Positions 1 through 6,941 of a stretch of 18,718 nt of DNA are shown here, in pieces. Position numbers and translations under genes: made by a program. Origin of the DNA: Lichenicola sp964247725 (GTDB lineage: Bacteria > Pseudomonadota > Alphaproteobacteria > Acetobacterales > Acetobacteraceae); assembly GCA_964247725.1 (NCBI GenBank), contig CAXTVM010000056.1, positions 1 through 18,718 of the forward strand, read 5' to 3'. Positions within the stretch are counted from its first letter, which is position 1; each line of letters begins with the position of its first letter. The notes under the pieces are model-generated. The model was given only the letters and a program-made list of their open reading frames with translations, did no database searches and was not told the origin of the DNA.

Positions 1-2
1 GG

Positions 3-55
3 AACGCTGGCGTCCCGTAGGGGATTCGAACCCCTGTTACCGCCGTGAGAGGGCG
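3..55. repeat. attL: displaced 3' part of tRNA-Glu
   Basis: These 53 bases are identical to 8443-8495. They hold the complement of the tRNA 3' end (encoded CCA, 3' acceptor strand, T arm, variable region and 3' side of the anticodon arm). Identity stops in the anticodon stem, after position 55. This copy has no 5' half and is a tRNA fragment, not a gene. It is the original chromosomal 3' end displaced by integration. Confidence 0.93.
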
Positions 56-146
56 ATAGGTATCGTCCCGTTCCGGCCTGTTCCATCTACCTATCCCATT
101 GTTAAGACTGGAAACACCGTTCCGACCATGTGATGATGTCCCCCGG

Positions 147-183
147 TGTCCGGTATCGTCTATGCCGTATGAACGCCGTATGA
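147..183. repeat. Left arm-type integrase site pair (candidate)
   Basis: This 37-bp block matches 8368-8404 at 29 of 37 positions. Inside it the 9-mer GCCGTATGA occurs twice, at 164-172 and 175-183, 11 bp apart, about one helical turn. The mirrored position just inside the other end and the tandem spacing are what arm-type binding sites of a tyrosine recombinase look like. It abuts the integrase start, so binding could also repress the gene. The function is inferred. Confidence 0.6.
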
Positions 184-208
184 ATTGACCGCCCTGGGGG
201 ATGGTGCC

Positions 209-1486
209 TTGGCCCGAGCTGCCCGCGATGAACGCCTGGATACCCGCTCCGCCCGGCTGCGGCTAACCCCCCGCCGGGAGCCTTACTGGCGCGTGATCCA
301 GGAAGGCCGCGCGGTCGGCTACCGCCGGCTGGCCGGTGGCAAGGCTGGAAGCTGGGTCGCCCGCCGGCACGATGCGGACAACGGCCGGGTCTATCGGGCG
401 CTGGCGTCCGCCGACGATCTGGCGGATGCCGATGGCTGCGGCACCCTGAGCTTCGCCCAGGCGCAGGAAGCGGCCCGCGCATGGTTCGCCGCTCCGGCCA
501 GGGAAGCGCCCGCGGCAGAGAAGCCGATCACGGTGGCCGAGGCACTGGACGCCTACGTGGCCGATTATGGATCACGGGGCGGCAAGGCGCTGTCCAGCCT
601 CACGGTCACCATCAAGGCGCACATCCGGCCAACCTTCGGGGGCCGGACCGTCACCAGCCTGACCGCGGCCGAGATCAAGCGGTGGCACGCCGGCCTAGCT
701 TCCGCAGCGCCCCGGCTGCGCACCGGCAAGAAGGACGACAAGCCGAAGGTGCGGGCGGTCGAGGGGCCGGATGCCCAGCGCGCGCGGCGGTCGAGCGCGA
801 ACCGCATCCTAACCGTGCTTCGCGCCGTGCTGAACCTCGCGTTTCGGGATGGCCGGGTGGCCAGCGATGCGGCCTGGCGTCGGGTCAAGCCGTTCCAGCG
901 GGTTGAGGCGGCTCGGGTCCGGTTCCTGGACGATGCGGAGGCCAAGCGCCTCGCTAACGCCTGCCCGGCCGACCTCCGGTGCCTGGTCACGGCCGCGCTA
1001 CTGACAGGGATGCGGCTTGGCGAGCTGGCAGCGATGCGGATCGCCGACCTGGACGGGCAGGCCGGGACGATCCACGTCCCCTATGCCAAGGGCGGACATG
1101 CCAGGCACGTTGTCCTAACTACGGAAGGAGTCGTCTTCTTCAAGGGGCTGACAGCGGGCCGGGCACGGGACAGCCTGATGCTGCTGCGCCAGGATGGCGA
1201 GGGCTGGAACAAGTCTCAGCAGCACCGCCCGCTGCACGAAGCCTGCGGCAAGGCCAAGATCGCCCCGGCGGTCGGCTTCCATATCCTGCGCCACACGCAC
1301 GCCAGCCGCCTAGCCCGCGCCGGGGTGCCGATGTTGGCGATAGCGGCGCAACTCGGCCACGCCAGCGTCGCCATTACGCAGAAGCACTACGCCCACCTGA
1401 CGCCGGACCATGTCGCGCAGGCTGTGCGGGCAGGGTTCTCCGACATGGGTTTGGTCGAAAAGTCGAACGTGATGCTGATTGGGTAG
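209..1486 (+). CDS. int: Tyrosine-type site-specific integrase
   Basis: Catalyses integration and excision at the tRNA-Glu att site. Numbering from the TTG at 209 (425 aa), the catalytic set is complete: Arg269 in GMRLGE, Lys294, His358 and Arg361 in HILRH, His384 in LGHAS and nucleophile Tyr394 in HYAHL. The core-binding domain spans about residues 105-225, and the N-terminal part (LDTRSARLRLTPRREPYW) is a typical start of alphaproteobacterial phage-type integrases. I chose TTG 209 because GGGGGA (196-201) lies 7 bp upstream and the resulting N-terminus fits the family. The frame is also open from a TTG at 185, but that has no ribosome site and touches the arm repeat. There is no in-frame ATG near the start. 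Its position next to attL is normal for a tRNA-integrated element. Confidence 0.95.
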   Translation: MARAARDERLDTRSARLRLTPRREPYWRVIQEGRAVGYRRLAGGKAGSWVARRHDADNGRVYRALASADDLADADGCGTLSFAQAQEAARAWFAAPAREAPAAEKPITVAEALDAYVADYGSRGGKALSSLTVTIKAHIRPTFGGRTVTSLTAAEIKRWHAGLASAAPRLRTGKKDDKPKVRAVEGPDAQRARRSSANRILTVLRAVLNLAFRDGRVASDAAWRRVKPFQRVEAARVRFLDDAEAKRLANACPADLRCLVTAALLTGMRLGELAAMRIADLDGQAGTIHVPYAKGGHARHVVLTTEGVVFFKGLTAGRARDSLMLLRQDGEGWNKSQQHRPLHEACGKAKIAPAVGFHILRHTHASRLARAGVPMLAIAAQLGHASVAITQKHYAHLTPDHVAQAVRAGFSDMGLVEKSNVMLIG

Positions 1487-1983
1487 CTGGCAGCACGCTC
1501 CGCCATCCTATGCCATTTCCTGTATAGATCCGCACTTTCAGCTTGCTGACGCCGTTTACCTGTTTTCGGGCGTATGAGCACAGGGAGACAACAAATCGAC
1601 TTTGCAGGGCTTTTTTGCTGAAGTGTATGCAGTGTTCCTGCCACTATAGCTATCGAAGCCATAAAAGATACTTTCTATCTTGAAATAGTCCGGTTGTATC
1701 CTGTTGCAGACGGGTCCAGGGTCAGGCATCCTCGGCCTACATTGGATAAATTGCGTTGAGCCCGCATATGAGGCCCGCAACTCCATTGTTAGGCACGATG
1801 CTCCCGAACCGGGAGTGCATCCAAAGCGGGTAGAACCCGCTTTGTCATCTCACCAACCGGGTCCGCGCCAGGGTCCATACCAGACGGCGGGAGGCCTGCG
1901 CCTCGCGCCGCAGTATAAGCCACAACTAGCTCAAGACGCTCCGGCTCATTGTGAGCCCGGAACTTTCCCCATGTTCGGAGATC
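1487..1983. other. Gene-free stretch with three hairpins
   Basis: About 500 bp between integrase and the HTH gene, less GC-rich than the integrase. I find no convincing gene; the frame open at 1704-2090 has no ribosome site and an unnatural composition. Three short dyads stand out: CTCCC/GGGAG at 1801-1815, an 8-bp perfect stem AAAGCGGG/CCCGCTTT at 1823-1843 with a 5-base loop, and GGCTCA/TGAGCC at 1943-1957 just before the next gene. None is followed by a clear T tract. They could be leader structures, attenuators or part of a small RNA. Confidence 0.5.
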
Positions 1984-2193
1984 ATGGTGCAGACAACGCC
2001 CATCAACCCCGCATTTCTATCGGTCCGCAATGCCGTTGCTTACTCAGGATTGACAAGGACCCGCCTATTCGGACTGCTTGCCGAAGGTAAGCTTTCCGCC
2101 CGTAAGGCGGGCCGACAAACTCTAGTAGAACGCAAATCTCTCGACAATTTCCTAGCAGAACTTCCAAGTTGGCAAAGTCTAGACGCAGCCTGA
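1984..2193 (+). CDS. AlpA/excisionase-like helix-turn-helix protein
   Basis: A 69-aa DNA-binding protein of the MerR-like excisionase/AlpA type. From about residue 11 it reads FLSVRNAVAYSGLTRTRLF, the usual 'recognition of a site, then HTH' opening of the HTH_17/AlpA families. It is followed by a wing (LLAEGKLSARKAGRQTLVER) and a short C-terminal helix. In small integrated elements such proteins act as excision directionality factors or switch on the early operon; which applies here is unknown. The ATG at 1984 has CGGAG at 1976-1980 only 3 bases away; a GTG at 1987 would have better spacing. The frame is open further upstream, to a GTG at 1951 inside a hairpin. It is the first of a run of small genes leading to the ATPase. 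Confidence 0.72.
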   Translation: MVQTTPINPAFLSVRNAVAYSGLTRTRLFGLLAEGKLSARKAGRQTLVERKSLDNFLAELPSWQSLDAA

Positions 2194-2236
2194 CTTGCTA
2201 TCCTGCTACAGGATAAATATTCCGATCGGAAAGAAG

Positions 2237-2443
2237 ATGAATGATGACAGAAATGCCGATCCTTCGGTTGTCGGCACGTTGGCGGAAGACGGCTCAATAT
2301 CCGTGATCTGTCCGCATTGCGGTGCCAAGCATTGGCACGGCTACGGACCAAAGAGCAATCCGATCTTCCACCGCGTCGCCCACTGCAAAGGCGGTTCGGG
2401 AGGTCAAGGCTATAACATAAAGCTTAGCCAGGGTCAGTCTTGA
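2237..2443 (+). CDS. Small zinc-ribbon-like protein
   Basis: A 68-aa hypothetical protein. Its centre holds CPHCGAKHWHGYG followed by HRVAHC, a CxxC plus His/Cys pattern suggesting one bound zinc ion. Similar short CPxCG...HRVAHC proteins occur in phages and plasmids, without a known function. The ATG at 2237 is preceded by GGA (2228-2230) in an A/G-rich run; the frame is open to a TTG at 2195, but that lies only a base after the preceding stop and has no ribosome site. The stop codon overlaps the next start (TGATG), so the two are probably translationally coupled. Confidence 0.62.
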   Translation: MNDDRNADPSVVGTLAEDGSISVICPHCGAKHWHGYGPKSNPIFHRVAHCKGGSGGQGYNIKLSQGQS

Positions 2444-2667
2444 TGACAGATGCCCGAAAGATGAGCGCAGCAGAATATGCAGCGGCGCGAGCTGACTTGG
2501 CGCGATATAGGCAACTTAGTCATATCGAAGCAACATCCGACGGCCACCCCAGCCTCCTTCCTGCGACTGAAGTCAATCCTAAGTTTGGTCTCGATGTCCG
2601 CAAGATGAACGCCAAAGACTACGAAGCGGCAGCCCGGTCTGTGGCGCCGGGTTATAGGAAGTTCTAG
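2443..2667 (+). CDS. Small protein with a duplicated motif, unknown function
   Basis: A 74-aa protein I do not recognise. The same segment appears twice: DARKMSAAEYAAARADLARYR near the N-terminus and DVRKMNAKDYEAAARSVAPGYR near the C-terminus. Both share D-x-RKM-x-A-x-x-Y-x-AA and end in YR. They are joined by a less ordered linker with prolines and glycine (about residues 30-50). Each copy is probably a short amphipathic helix, so two equivalent contacts with a partner or nucleic acid are plausible. It overlaps the upstream stop by one base, and the next gene starts 2 bp after its stop, placing it firmly in the operon. Confidence 0.6.
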   Translation: MTDARKMSAAEYAAARADLARYRQLSHIEATSDGHPSLLPATEVNPKFGLDVRKMNAKDYEAAARSVAPGYRKF

Positions 2668-2669
2668 AC

Positions 2670-3005
2670 ATGCGGAACGAATACAACTTCACAGCCAGCA
2701 GTCCTGCCGTTGCTGCCGTAGGTGCCGTCGGAGGAAGCGGCGCGGTTGCAAACCCTGCGGCTGGCGGTGCAACAGCCCTGATGGTTGAAAATCACAGTTC
2801 AAGCCAAGCACTTCTCCGCTTTGCGCCCGATGCGAGCTACGCACCACAAAGACTAGACCCGGAGCTTGCCGATCTGATCCTCAATCCCGGCGGGCGACAT
2901 TTGGTTCAAAATCCCGCTCAGCTTGCAGCCCCTTTCATCGTGATTGCAGGCAGCGTCAGCCTAATACCAGGCGCGACAGCTACAGCGATCACCATTAACT
3001 CGTAG
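2670..3005 (+). CDS. Unknown protein, possibly virion-related (111 aa)
   Basis: A 111-aa protein of unknown function. The first 40 residues are rich in Ala, Gly, Val and Ser (SSPAVAAVGAVGGSGAVA). The rest looks beta-rich, with VENHSSSQALLRFAPDA, then LILNPGGRHLV, then PFIVIAGSV and a Thr/Ala-rich end (ATATAITINS). The order 'N-x-S, hydrophobic strand, PGG, hydrophobic strand, terminal strand' recalls short structural proteins of tailed phages, but this is a visual impression with no diagnostic residue. No signal peptide or membrane segment is clear. AGGAAG at 2656-2661 lies 8 bp before the ATG, a good ribosome site. It sits between the duplicated-motif gene and another unknown gene in one tight operon. 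Confidence 0.62.
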   Translation: MRNEYNFTASSPAVAAVGAVGGSGAVANPAAGGATALMVENHSSSQALLRFAPDASYAPQRLDPELADLILNPGGRHLVQNPAQLAAPFIVIAGSVSLIPGATATAITINS

Positions 3006-3014
3006 GACCACGCA

Positions 3015-3482
3015 ATGAACGAGAATATTGCTGACCTGTATTCGCGTGCTCGGACACGCACTCAGGCTGCCGAGGTCGTCGACGCCAATCAGGCCGCCTT
3101 CCAAAGCAGGCTAGGAAATCTCGAAGAACAGGTTTCAAACTACAGTCTGCCGCCTGCCGAAGGCATCGCACATCGCAAGTTCCTAGTTGAGTCGCATACA
3201 GCTTGGTTGCGCACGATCGCGGATGCTCCGGAAAGCCAGCTAGGAAGCCTTCTTTACCCGCTAGAGCCATCTGTTGAGATGAGCCGTCGGGAGCGGGCAA
3301 TGCAGATGATAGATCACGTTCGCAATGCCGGAGTGATCTTGTCCAGCCCGCGCAAGGATGTGGTCGAAGCGGCGCCTTGCTACAAGCTTGACCAAATCAT
3401 GCGTGATGCGGTCGCCGATCTAGTGCCAGAAATAAGCGCACTCCTACGGGCCGAGATCGAGACCTTCGCCGCCGCAGCCTAA
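3015..3482 (+). CDS. Unknown mainly helical protein (155 aa)
   Basis: A soluble protein I do not recognise. It looks mostly alpha-helical: a charged N-terminal part with a likely coiled segment (about residues 15-45, including EVVDANQAAFQSRLGNLEEQ), a middle part around residues 85-110 (SVEMSRRERAMQMIDHVRNA), and a C-terminal helix ending in a poly-Ala tail. No catalytic motif, zinc cluster, signal peptide or membrane helix is visible. The ATG is supported by TAGGA at 3003-3007, 7 bp upstream and overlapping the previous stop. Another 49 bp separate its stop from the ATPase gene. Its place suggests a satellite-specific accessory function, but nothing in the sequence names it. Confidence 0.6.
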   Translation: MNENIADLYSRARTRTQAAEVVDANQAAFQSRLGNLEEQVSNYSLPPAEGIAHRKFLVESHTAWLRTIADAPESQLGSLLYPLEPSVEMSRRERAMQMIDHVRNAGVILSSPRKDVVEAAPCYKLDQIMRDAVADLVPEISALLRAEIETFAAAA

Positions 3483-3531
3483 TCCTATCCCGCTCCGGTA
3501 TATCCCGGGGCGGGCTTACCAAAGGAAACAG

Positions 3532-5358
3532 ATGGAAGACTTTGAGAGAGAACCACCCGAAAGCTGGCTACGTCATCATGCGCCACTGACTGAAGGCGAT
3601 AGCTTCCAGTCTGATCCGGACTGCCAGTCGCCGGCGGTCGAGAGGCCGCAGCTCCGGTGGTGCGGTCCCTTCTCGCAGAATAGGGACGGGCTGATCCTGC
3701 GTCTGGCTCAGGTGAAGGACCCGGAAACCGATAAGCGCGTTGTCCAGCTAGTGCCGGTGGCCGGGCCGGTCGAGATCGTCGCCCTGACCAGTGGGCCGGC
3801 TGGCGAAGCCTGTATCCGCCTGCGCTGGATGGACTTCCGGCAGATCGAGCGCCAAGCCGACGTGCCCTTCGCCGCGCTGTCGAGCCTCCGCAGCAACTTC
3901 CTGCACGAGAACCTAATTGGGCGCGGCCTGCGCATCGTGCCCGGGAAAGAACGGGACTTCTGCGACGCTCTCCGGTCGGTGGAAGTCCGCCGGGTGATCC
4001 GCAGCCTGGACCGCTCCGGCTGGGATGACCTGGATGCGGCGCCACTCTACGCCGATCCTGCCGGCCGCATCTACGGCGGGGCGGCCGATACCGTCGCACT
4101 GTCCAACCCAACGGCCGCGTCAGGCGCCTTCTCGCCGATCGGCACGCTCAATGGCTGGAACGCCATGCAAGGCCGGCTGGCGGAGGGAAATAGCCGCCTG
4201 GCTTTCTTCGTCTCTGCGGCGCTGGCCGGTCCGCTGCTGCGGCCGGTCGGCGAGGCCAGCGGCGCGCTGCATCTCGTCGGCTTGTCTGGCGATGGCAAGA
4301 GCACTGCCCTGCGCCTGGCGGGCTCCGTATGGGGCGGACCCGCACACGTTGGCACCTGGCGCAGCACGGCGAACGGCTGGGAGGCAACATGTGCGCAGGC
4401 ATCGGATGCTATCCTGATCGCCGATGAACTGTCGCAGGCCAACCCGAAGGATGCGGCGGCCGTGGTGTTCATGGTCGGCAACGAGTCAGGCGCCCGGCGG
4501 ATGACGAAGACGCTGGACGCGCAGGCCGTGCGGACCTGGAAGACGCTGCTGTTATCGGCCGGCGAGGAGTCCCTTGAGGACATGCTGCGGCGTGACCGGC
4601 AGGAGTTTCGCGGCGGGCTTGAGACGCGCTTTCTGACCATCCCCAGCGATGCTGGCAAGGGCTTCCGAGTCTACGATACCCTGCACGGCTTCGCGTCGGA
4701 CAACGCCCTGTCCGTGGCGCTCGCCAAAGCTTGCCAGCAGGACGCCGGGCACGCCGGGCCGGCCTTCCTCGAACGGCTAGTGGCCGCCTTGCGAGCCGAT
4801 CAAGCTGCCTTCGCCATGCGCTGGACCGACTACCGGACCGGTTTCCTGCGAAGCTATGCCGGGGAGGGCGCAGATGGTCCGATGCTCCGGGCGTGCTCGA
4901 AGTTCGCCTTGGTCGCCTTCGCCGGAACGCTTGGCATCGAATGGGGCGCGCTGCCCTGGCCGGCCGGGCACGCCGAATGGGCGGCCGTCGAGTGCTGGCG
5001 TGCATGGGTCGGGGCTCGCGGCCACTCCGGGGACTCCGACACGGCGCAGGCGATCGACGCGCTGCGGACCTACCTCACGGCCCATGGCTTGAGCCGTTTC
5101 CCACTGCTGGTGGATGGCACAGCCCAACAGTGGGAGCGGCTGCCGGAGCACGCAGGCTTCCGCCGCGCGACGGCGGACGGCGGGGTGGAGTATCTGGTGA
5201 ATCCCGCGACTTGGCGGGACTTGATGCGCGGGAAGTCGCCGACAAGCACGGCGAAGCGGCTCAAGGAAGCCGGGCTGTATCGAAGGGAACGTCGCAAGAT
5301 CAATGGCCTAGCCCAGATCGACTACCACGTCGTATCGGGACGACTGCTGGAAGACTAA
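3532..5358 (+). CDS. DUF927-family P-loop ATPase, putative replication helicase
   Basis: A 608-aa protein with the layout of DUF927 proteins of phages and mobile islands, usually taken to be replicative helicases. Residues about 40-210 form the N-terminal DUF927 part (including SGWDDL and the acidic AAPLYADPAGRIYGG stretch). The ATPase core follows: Walker A GLSGDGKS (250-257, Lys256), Walker B AILIADEL with Asp298-Glu299, a sensor-like LLLSAGEESLEDM (339-351), and Arg-rich RRDRQEFRGG (353-362) that may hold an arginine finger. The C-terminus (STAKRLKEAGLYRRERRK) looks like a winged-helix DNA-binding end. Unlike many relatives it has no fused primase or TOPRIM domain, and no primase is seen elsewhere in the element, so priming may depend on the host. 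AAAGGA at 3521-3526 lies 5 bp before the ATG. The repeats downstream could be its origin. Confidence 0.85.
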   Translation: MEDFEREPPESWLRHHAPLTEGDSFQSDPDCQSPAVERPQLRWCGPFSQNRDGLILRLAQVKDPETDKRVVQLVPVAGPVEIVALTSGPAGEACIRLRWMDFRQIERQADVPFAALSSLRSNFLHENLIGRGLRIVPGKERDFCDALRSVEVRRVIRSLDRSGWDDLDAAPLYADPAGRIYGGAADTVALSNPTAASGAFSPIGTLNGWNAMQGRLAEGNSRLAFFVSAALAGPLLRPVGEASGALHLVGLSGDGKSTALRLAGSVWGGPAHVGTWRSTANGWEATCAQASDAILIADELSQANPKDAAAVVFMVGNESGARRMTKTLDAQAVRTWKTLLLSAGEESLEDMLRRDRQEFRGGLETRFLTIPSDAGKGFRVYDTLHGFASDNALSVALAKACQQDAGHAGPAFLERLVAALRADQAAFAMRWTDYRTGFLRSYAGEGADGPMLRACSKFALVAFAGTLGIEWGALPWPAGHAEWAAVECWRAWVGARGHSGDSDTAQAIDALRTYLTAHGLSRFPLLVDGTAQQWERLPEHAGFRRATADGGVEYLVNPATWRDLMRGKSPTSTAKRLKEAGLYRRERRKINGLAQIDYHVVSGRLLED

Positions 5359-5379
5359 CCCGGCCGTAGAGGAAAATCG

Positions 5380-5508
5380 GTAGCGTGTGCGGGGTTTTCG
5401 ACAAGCCTATAAGGGGATGCTCGGTCTGTGTGTCGTATTTATATACGCGAGCAATCCTCTTTCTATCTATCTCTCTATGGCTCATGTCGAAATGCTTGCA
5501 CACGCTAC
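5380..5508. repeat. Spaced 24-bp inverted repeat, candidate replication origin
   Basis: The block at 5380-5403 returns inverted at 5485-5508 with 20 of 24 positions matching: an 11-bp perfect core (GTAGCGTGTGC) and an 8-bp perfect core (TTTCGACA) separated by the same 5-base gap. The arms flank 81 bp that are richer in A+T and pyrimidines (TATTTATATACGCG, TCTTTCTATCTATC). It starts 22 bp after the ATPase stop. Paired binding sites around a meltable stretch next to a helicase gene would suit an origin. A resolution site for the serine recombinase or a regulated promoter are alternatives. The repeat is seen; the role is inferred. Confidence 0.55.
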
Positions 5509-5581
5509 GGTTTCCCGCTTCGATTTCGAAGTCGAAACGGCGCGGGGAGAGACGGATTTTCTGGCTAGATCCGCTGGCGGC

Positions 5582-5691
5582 CTGTCGCTGCCTGACCTCG
5601 CAGCCGATTAACTCACTTCCGCCGCCAGTATTATACTCATGATGAGCATAAAAGCTGGTGCCGATTGGATGCGAGGTCAACGCGGCAGCGA
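5582..5691. repeat. Nested palindrome
   Basis: The centre (5631-5651) is a near-perfect dyad: arms TTATACTCAT and ATGAGCATAA around one base, with one mismatched pair. Around it TGACCTCGCA (5593-5602) returns inverted as TGCGAGGTCA (5670-5679). Further out TCGCTGCC (5585-5592) returns as GGCAGCGA, displaced by 4 bases. The set could form a cruciform or a long RNA hairpin, or be a dimer-binding operator. I see no gene in it. Confidence 0.5.
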
Positions 5692-6179
5692 GCCAACGCT
5701 ACGTTCCCCGCGCGCATTATGGCAGAGACACTGAGCTATTCGCCTAGCCTTCGGCGTCCTTGTGGCGGCTATCCCGCATGGTGGACCGCCGCGCCTTGAA
5801 GTCGACAACGATTTTCCCCCGCCAGGTCTTTCTGCCGCCCTCGCTGCGATAGGACTGCCCGGCAGGTCCGGCGCCGACTTTGCGAGGCCGGAATGCCTGG
5901 ACGTGGATCGGCTGCCATCAGCCGCGAAGTCCAGGGCATCAGCTTGATCGGCTGCGACCCCCGGCGATCCTGCACAGAGTCATCGGCCCGCCCCGCTGCC
6001 CCATCAGGGAGCAAGGGGCGGCAAGGGCAGCTCTGGAGTGTGTCGGCATGGATGCTCGGCAGCCGGCGCCATAGCGTGTAGCGGCCAGGAAAAATAATCC
6101 GCCTGTCGGTTTCCCGCGTTCGGTCGACCGATCGCACCGGGGCTGCCCTCGCAAGGCGCTGGCGCCGGAAAATCCGGGG
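5692..6179. other. Gene-free GC-rich stretch
   Basis: About 490 bp between the palindromes and the serine recombinase stop. Several frames are open in both directions, but none has a ribosome site with recognisable protein sequence. The open frames are arginine- and proline-rich, as expected for non-coding GC-rich DNA. It may be the remains of a decayed gene. I see no IS ends, tRNA or clear terminator. Confidence 0.4.
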
Positions 6180-6854
6180 TTAGGCGGCCCGTGCCAGCAG
6201 GTTCGTGACCGCTTGGGCTGTCCAAGCCCCGCCCCGTGCCGTCGGGATGTCCTGCGCTGCCAGTTCCGCAGCGATGGCGCGCAGGCTCATCCCCCGACTC
6301 TTCAACCCTAGCGCGACCGGGCGGACGCTGGCGGCAAACGTGTCTGCTTGCTGACGGGCCGCCTCTGCGCCTGCCTTGCCATCCGGCACCGGGCCGCCAC
6401 GGTAGCCGCCGAGCCTGACCCCCTGCGCCCTCTTCGCTGCTAAGGCAGCCTTCGTGCGGGCGGAAATCGCCTGGCGTTCCTTCTCGGCAAGCGCTGCATA
6501 GATATGGAGGGTGAAGGGGTCGGCATTGGTACCCAACTCGGCGACGATGAACGGCACCCGCTCCGCCATCAGGCCGGCGATGAACGCCACGTCACGCGAT
6601 AGGCGATCGAGCTTCGCGACCACAACCGGGCACCGGAGCCGGCGGGCTTCCTCTAGCGCCGCCTTGAGCTTCGGCCGCCGGGTCAGGGCATCGGCACCCT
6701 TGCCCGTCTCAACCTCGATGTGCTCCCCGGCGATCGTGAAGCCTTCCGATGCGGCGAACGCCGCGACGGCTGCCCGCTGCGCTTCCAAGCCAAGCCCTGA
6801 CCGGCCTTGCGCGGCGGTGGATACCCGGAGGTAGGTAACGATGCGGTTTGCCAT
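6180..6854 (-). CDS. Small serine recombinase (resolvase/invertase family)
   Basis: A 224-aa recombinase that cuts and rejoins DNA through a covalent phosphoserine bond. The N-terminal catalytic domain has YLRVST with nucleophile Ser12 and neighbour Arg10, then GLEAQ (22-26), KLDRLSRD (81-88) with the conserved Arg84 and Arg87, and the long E-helix region AEKERQAISARTKAAL (123-138). The C-terminus from about 188 (GMSLRAIAAELAAQDIPTARGGAWTAQAV) is a helix-turn-helix of the resolvase type. I chose the ATG at 6854; the frame runs up to 6929, but the family starts right at MANRIVTYLRVST. The gene faces left, against the ATPase, with the repeat-rich region between them. It may resolve element dimers, invert a segment or regulate. 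A second recombinase beside a tyrosine integrase is not needed for tRNA insertion. Confidence 0.9.
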   Translation of the reverse strand: MANRIVTYLRVSTAAQGRSGLGLEAQRAAVAAFAASEGFTIAGEHIEVETGKGADALTRRPKLKAALEEARRLRCPVVVAKLDRLSRDVAFIAGLMAERVPFIVAELGTNADPFTLHIYAALAEKERQAISARTKAALAAKRAQGVRLGGYRGGPVPDGKAGAEAARQQADTFAASVRPVALGLKSRGMSLRAIAAELAAQDIPTARGGAWTAQAVTNLLARAA

Positions 6855-6941
6855 GGTGTCCAAGCCCTCACGACCCTCGTTGAAAGCATTTGGACATAAC
6901 GGACATTGCCCGTACAGCGTGATTTTCAAGCTGGCTTGAAG

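Noticed and set aside
3..55. A second tRNA-Glu gene at the left end
   Set aside because: Only the 3' half is present; bases 56 onward cannot form the D arm or the 5' acceptor strand.
1704..2090. 128-codon open frame upstream of the HTH gene
   Set aside because: TTG start, no ribosome site, Pro/Gly/Arg-rich product, overlaps hairpins and the better supported HTH gene.
5477..5611. Possible 44-aa protein starting MAHVEMLAHATV
   Set aside because: It has an ATG and plausible composition, but no ribosome site (pyrimidine run before it), and it overlaps the right arm of the inverted repeat. Left out for lack of support.
5300..5680. Minus-strand frame across the ATPase end and the repeats
   Set aside because: It crosses the ATPase stop and both inverted-repeat structures and shows no family resemblance.
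5582..5691. CRISPR-like array in the repeat-rich region
   Set aside because: The repeats are inverted and nested rather than direct and regularly spaced, and no cas gene is present.
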